DNA from: Nitrospirillum amazonense
Lineage (GTDB): Bacteria > Pseudomonadota > Alphaproteobacteria > Azospirillales > Azospirillaceae
Assembly (NCBI RefSeq): GCF_007828035.1
Contig: NZ_VITV01000009.1
Span: 1 to 64,000 of the forward strand
Length of the DNA stretch: 64,000 nucleotides
Direction: 5' to 3'
In this document: piece by piece, positions 60,637-64,000 of the stretch
How the letters are laid out: each line of letters opens with the position of its first letter
Numbering within the stretch: position 1 is the stretch's first letter
Position numbers and translations under genes: made by a program
The notes under the pieces: generated by a model
What the model was told of the DNA's origin: nothing
The model's database searches: none
The model's input: only the letters and a program-made list of their open reading frames with translations

Positions 60637-62128
60637 GCGCGCCCGCACCGCTCCCAGCGGGGAGCCGTATCGTGTCGCCCCTGCAGGCCTGCTGCGCCTG
60701 GCCTCGCCGGAGAAGGAGGCGCTGTTCGCCACCGTGTTTACCGGCCAGCCGGATCGGGAGGGCGGCTGTTTCGCCCGCTTCGGCTGGCGGCTGACGGGCG
60801 GCCACCTGGCGGTCACGCTGGCCGCCATCGACACGCCGCAGCCGGGCGATATCGAGGGTGGCGGGACGGGGATCAAGATCACGGCCAACGCCCTACGCCG
60901 CGCCGCCCTGGCGGCGGAGGGCCATCCGCTGGCCGTCGGCTTCATCCACGCCCATCCCGCCGGCGTGGCGCCCAAGCCCAGCGCCCTGGATGACGAGATG
61001 GACCGGTACATGGCCGGCTATTTCGCCGACCTGGTCCCAGGCCGCCCCTTCGTCAGCCTGATTGTTTCCAAGATCGGGGGCGACACCGCCGTCCACGGCC
61101 GGATCTTCCACGACGGCGCCTGGCACGAGGTGGGCCGCGTGGCGGCGGAGCGGGATCCCACCGTGATCGCCTGGCCGCAAGGCGAACCACCGCCGGAGCC
61201 GCCCATCCCGCCGGAGCGGGTGGCCCGCCTGACCAGCGCCTTCGGGCGGGAGGCGTACCAGCGCCTGCAACGCTCCACCGTCGCCCTCATCGGCGCCGGG
61301 GGCACCGGCTCTGCCGCCATCCCCATCCTGGCGCGGGCCGGTGTGGGCCGGCTGATCATCATCGACAGCGACCACGCCTCGGAGTCCAATCTGGAACGGC
61401 TGCACGGCAGCACCCCGGCCGACGTGGCCAACCGCGTGCCCAAGGTCACCATCGCCAAGCGGTCGGTGGCGGAATACGCCCCCGGCACGGTGGTGGAGGC
61501 CATCAACGGCCGCCTGCCGCAGCCCGAGGTGTTGGACGCCGTGCTGCAGGCCGACGTGCTGATGGGCTGCACCGACGCGCATTCCAGCCGCATGGCCGTG
61601 GCCGACATCGCCACCCGCTACCTGATCCCCGCGGTGGATTGCGGCGGCCTGATCGAGGGGCGCGACGGCATCGTCACCGGTCAGCTGGTGCAAATCGTCC
61701 GCTTCCTGGCGGCCGACCCCTGCCCCCGTTGCCGCGGCATGATCTCCGCCACCCGGGTGATGCAGGAGATGCTGCCGGTGGTGGAGCGACTGGCCCCGGC
61801 CGACCAGGCGGCCCTGGCGGCGGCACGTGGCGAGCGGCCGGACCCCATCCTGACCGCTGTACCGCAGATCGATACCGTGGGCTACATCACCACCACGGCT
61901 GGAACGCTGGCGGCGGGCTTCGTCATCGGCTGGCTGACCGGCCGCTTCTCCCCCACCTTCGAACGGCTGCAACTGGATCTGGTGTCGGATTGCCTGGGCG
62001 CCGTGGATCGGCCGCAACGGCCCCGGCCAGGATGCAGCTGCACCACCACGCGCGGCTATGCCGACCAGGCGGCCGACGCGGCGCCATTCCAGCCGCCCGC
62101 CCATTGGCCGGCCCCGGTCCGGCTGTAA
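60629..62128 (+). CDS. JAB/MPN metalloprotease-E1 (ThiF) fusion
   Basis: 499 residues. N-terminal JAB domain (about 1-165) with a complete JAMM motif: His107, His109, Ser118 and Asp121 in FIHAHPAGVAPKPSALDD. C-terminal E1 domain (about 205-470) with ALIGAGGTGSAAIP, NLERLHGS, VLMGCTDAHSSR and zinc-like CPRC (about 364) plus CSC near the C-terminus. It could trim the tail of the ubiquitin-like protein, adenylate it and remove it from targets. ATG at 60629 overlaps the upstream gene by 8 bp (ATGGTTGA), so translation is coupled. No E2 gene is seen beside it. Confidence 0.88.
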   Translation: MVERARTAPSGEPYRVAPAGLLRLASPEKEALFATVFTGQPDREGGCFARFGWRLTGGHLAVTLAAIDTPQPGDIEGGGTGIKITANALRRAALAAEGHPLAVGFIHAHPAGVAPKPSALDDEMDRYMAGYFADLVPGRPFVSLIVSKIGGDTAVHGRIFHDGAWHEVGRVAAERDPTVIAWPQGEPPPEPPIPPERVARLTSAFGREAYQRLQRSTVALIGAGGTGSAAIPILARAGVGRLIIIDSDHASESNLERLHGSTPADVANRVPKVTIAKRSVAEYAPGTVVEAINGRLPQPEVLDAVLQADVLMGCTDAHSSRMAVADIATRYLIPAVDCGGLIEGRDGIVTGQLVQIVRFLAADPCPRCRGMISATRVMQEMLPVVERLAPADQAALAAARGERPDPILTAVPQIDTVGYITTTAGTLAAGFVIGWLTGRFSPTFERLQLDLVSDCLGAVDRPQRPRPGCSCTTTRGYADQAADAAPFQPPAHWPAPVRL

Positions 62129-62140
62129 GGGGCCGCCCCC
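62129..62140. terminator. Small hairpin between convergent genes
   Basis: GGGGCCGCCCCC sits in the 11-bp gap between the JAB-E1 stop and the TIM-barrel gene stop. GGGG pairs with CCCC across a short CCG loop. It is too small to be more than a weak stop signal, with no T-tract. Confidence 0.3.
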
Positions 62141-63189
62141 TAGAATCCCAGACCAGCCGCCGGGCGGTGGCAGGAGCAGCCGACGAAGTGGCCCGACAGC
62201 GCCTCTAGCGAGCGCAGCTGCGCGCCATTATGCACGTAGTCCTCGCCCGGCGCCGGTTCCACCTCCAGCACCAGATCGCCGTCGGTGCCAAAGCGGGCCG
62301 GCAAGCCGACGAAGGGCAGGTTGCCGGTGCCCAGTTCCAACCCCTCGGAAGAGATGGCGCTGACCAGCGTATCGGCATCCAGCCCTGGGTCCGCGCAGGC
62401 CTGGGGGTCCAGGCGGATGGCGTCGGAGACGTGCAGATAGCTCATCCGCTCGTCCACGAAATCAAAGGGTTCCAGCCACGCCGTCCGATCCAAGTCATCG
62501 GCTGTGATCCAGCCGAAACGGGCGTCGCCGTCGGTCAGGCGCGGCTGGGCGCGGCGGCGGTTGAACAGGTTGGCCGATAGGGTGGCGTGCGCCACGTCGA
62601 TGAACGGTTCCACCCCCGTCAGCCCGTCACGGACCAACGCCTCACGGAAACGCTCGATCTCCCACGGGAAGAAGTGGTCCAGCGGCCCGGTCATGTAATT
62701 GCGGCCGTCACGGGGCAGCAGGGAATAGTGGCCGACATTCTCCACCAGCAGCCGCATACCGCCCGCCAGGCGCGCCAGGTCGCGCACCGCCTCTCCAAAT
62801 CCCTGCGCGGCCTCATCCCGGTCGCGGGCGCGGGGCGGGGCCTGGCCGAAAACCATGTCGAAATAGCGGTGCAGGACGACGGCCCCGGCCCCGATCTCGG
62901 CCGCGAAGGCCAGGGTGTGGCGGCATTGGTCGGCATCGAAGCCGACGCGCGTGACCAGGGGCACCGACTGAGGCGGGATGTGAACGATCAGCGCATCCAC
63001 CGGAAATTCCTGTCGCAACCGGGCGATATTGCGCCGAGCGAGGGCGAGACCGGCGGCGGAGGTCACGTCCCGCTCCCCAAAGGTGTGCAGCTCCAGCCGT
63101 ACCGGCCGCCCCTGGGAGACGAGATAGGCGGCGCGCGCCGCCAGTTGGCCGTAATCGGCCACGGCGGCCTTCAGGACAAGGTTGGGCAC
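62140..63189 (-). CDS. TIM-barrel sugar isomerase/epimerase-like protein
   Basis: 349 residues resembling the xylose-isomerase-like/AP-endonuclease-2 fold. Probable metal ligands are Glu in LLVENVGHYS, Asp/His in PFIDVAHATLSAN, His in YLHVSDAIRLD and Glu in LVLEVEPAPG. The GTG at 63189 has GGGGAGG 5 bp upstream and begins the homologous part. No signal peptide. The reaction is unknown. It is divergent from an acyl-CoA-dehydrogenase-like gene. Confidence 0.72.
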   Translation of the reverse strand: MPNLVLKAAVADYGQLAARAAYLVSQGRPVRLELHTFGERDVTSAAGLALARRNIARLRQEFPVDALIVHIPPQSVPLVTRVGFDADQCRHTLAFAAEIGAGAVVLHRYFDMVFGQAPPRARDRDEAAQGFGEAVRDLARLAGGMRLLVENVGHYSLLPRDGRNYMTGPLDHFFPWEIERFREALVRDGLTGVEPFIDVAHATLSANLFNRRRAQPRLTDGDARFGWITADDLDRTAWLEPFDFVDERMSYLHVSDAIRLDPQACADPGLDADTLVSAISSEGLELGTGNLPFVGLPARFGTDGDLVLEVEPAPGEDYVHNGAQLRSLEALSGHFVGCSCHRPAAGLGF

Positions 63190-63346
63190 GCTCACCTCCC
63201 CGCCGGATCGCTGACGCCAGGGTGGCATGGCCGGCCAACCTGGACAAGCTGGTATTCATATGGTATGCAACCAGTGGTCCGGCGGCCTGCCTCGGGCGGG
63301 GTTGCCGGCCCTTCCGTTCAGGACAAAAACAGGGGGGGCGGGCCCC

Positions 63347-64000
63347 ATGCCGGAAACAGGGTTGGAACCAGTGTTGGATGCGCCGTCGGTGGCTGACGGC
63401 CTGTTGCCCGTCGGCATCCTGCACCGTGCCCACGCGTTGCTGCCCCTGATCGACACCCTGAAGGCGGAGGGGGAGCGTGAGCGCCGCGCACCGGTCGCCC
63501 TGATCGACGCCCTGAAGCGGGCCGGCCTGTTTCGCCTGTTGCAGCCCCGGCGTTATGGCGGGGCCGAATGTCATCCCGCCACCTTCTTCGCCGTGCAGGC
63601 CACCCTGTCCGCCGAGGACATGTCCATCGGCTGGCTGCAGGGCGTCATGGGCATGGTGGCCTTCCACCTGGCGCTGCTGCCGGTCGAGGCGCAGGACGAT
63701 GTCTGGCGGGATGATCCGACGGCGCTGCTGGCCTCCAGCTACATGCCGGCGGGCAAGGCCGCGCGCGTGCCGGGCGGCTTCCGCCTCAGTGGCCGCTGGG
63801 GTTTCTCCAGCGGCGCCGACCACGCCGACTGGTTCATGCTGGGCGCCATGGCGGCGCTGGAGGGGGACGAGCAGGAGCATGTCATCTTCCTGGTACCGCG
63901 GGCCGACGTGCGCATTCACGACACCTGGGACACCATCGGCCTGCGCGGCACGGGCAGCCATGACGTGTCGGTGGATGATGGTTTCGTCCCCGCCCACCGC
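63347..64000 (+). CDS. Acyl-CoA-dehydrogenase-type flavoprotein, HsaA/HpaH-like monooxygenase group (3' end outside window)
   Basis: 218 codons are visible before the window ends. PRRYGGAECHPATFFAV, AEDMSIGWLQGVMGMVAFHLAL (start of the flavin fold), FRLSGRWGFSSGADHADW and GTGSHDVSVDDGFVPAHR match flavin-dependent hydroxylases related to acyl-CoA dehydrogenases, such as those for aromatic or steroid ring hydroxylation. ATG at 63347 with a GGGGGGCGGG ribosome site. It lacks its C-terminal half here. A matching flavin reductase, if any, would be to the right. Confidence 0.85.
   Translation, partial: MPETGLEPVLDAPSVADGLLPVGILHRAHALLPLIDTLKAEGERERRAPVALIDALKRAGLFRLLQPRRYGGAECHPATFFAVQATLSAEDMSIGWLQGVMGMVAFHLALLPVEAQDDVWRDDPTALLASSYMPAGKAARVPGGFRLSGRWGFSSGADHADWFMLGAMAALEGDEQEHVIFLVPRADVRIHDTWDTIGLRGTGSHDVSVDDGFVPAHR

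Overview
The window is a 64 kb, GC-rich stretch, dense in genes on both strands, from what looks like a free-living alphaproteobacterium. The TonB-receptor/MFS/hydrolase catabolic cassettes, HWE kinase, two-partner secretion locus and codon use would fit Azospirillaceae or a sphingomonad-like lineage; this placement is inference and not firm. I see no rRNA, tRNA, CRISPR array, insertion sequence or phage gene. Both window edges cut genes: the adhesin at the left and an acyl-CoA-dehydrogenase-like flavoprotein at the right.

Region by region. 1-9691: two-partner secretion operon (minus strand), an outer-membrane TpsB translocator followed by a giant TpsA adhesin made of five GLUG-rich modules and MBG repeats. 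10143-11524: two small membrane proteins divergent from a TetR regulator across a perfect 13-bp inverted repeat. 11640-21067: catabolic cassette with an acyl-CoA ligase, a TetR regulator, a TonB-dependent receptor, an MFS transporter, a secreted carboxylesterase, a truncated SDR and an AraC regulator. The ligase and receptor promoters carry the same operator, whose centre is inverted between the two copies. 21552-30820: a 2104-residue soluble hybrid kinase with eleven exact 276-bp HAMP-type repeats, then a REC-PAS-HWE kinase-REC protein, a small winged-helix-like protein and two small membrane proteins. 30846-35457: an amino acid permease, a DUF899 pair, a TPR/winged-helix regulator and a beta-propeller protein. 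35468-44285: a large winged-helix/ATPase/TPR regulator, an MFS transporter and an operon of three alpha/beta hydrolases, cytochrome P460 and an NTF2-like protein, with a shared short motif in front of three transcription units.

44430-63189 is the most unusual part. A TonB receptor, an SSS symporter, MurQ and a GntR regulator form an operon for N-acetylmuramic acid type sugars. AnmK, a GlcNAc-kinase-like protein and a MurA follow further along, so most steps of cell-wall sugar recovery are represented. Interleaved are two separate ubiquitin-like/E1 modules. The first is MoaD with MoeB, next to SufE, a SufS-type cysteine desulfurase and a radical SAM protein (sulfur-carrier chemistry). The second is a single-domain ubiquitin-like protein whose stop codon overlaps the start of a JAB metalloprotease-E1 fusion (60331-62128). 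That compact pair, a putative conjugation/deconjugation device with no E2 visible, is the best candidate here for an undescribed system. A PP2C phosphatase, a TIM-barrel isomerase-like protein and a CaiB-type CoA-transferase fill the rest.
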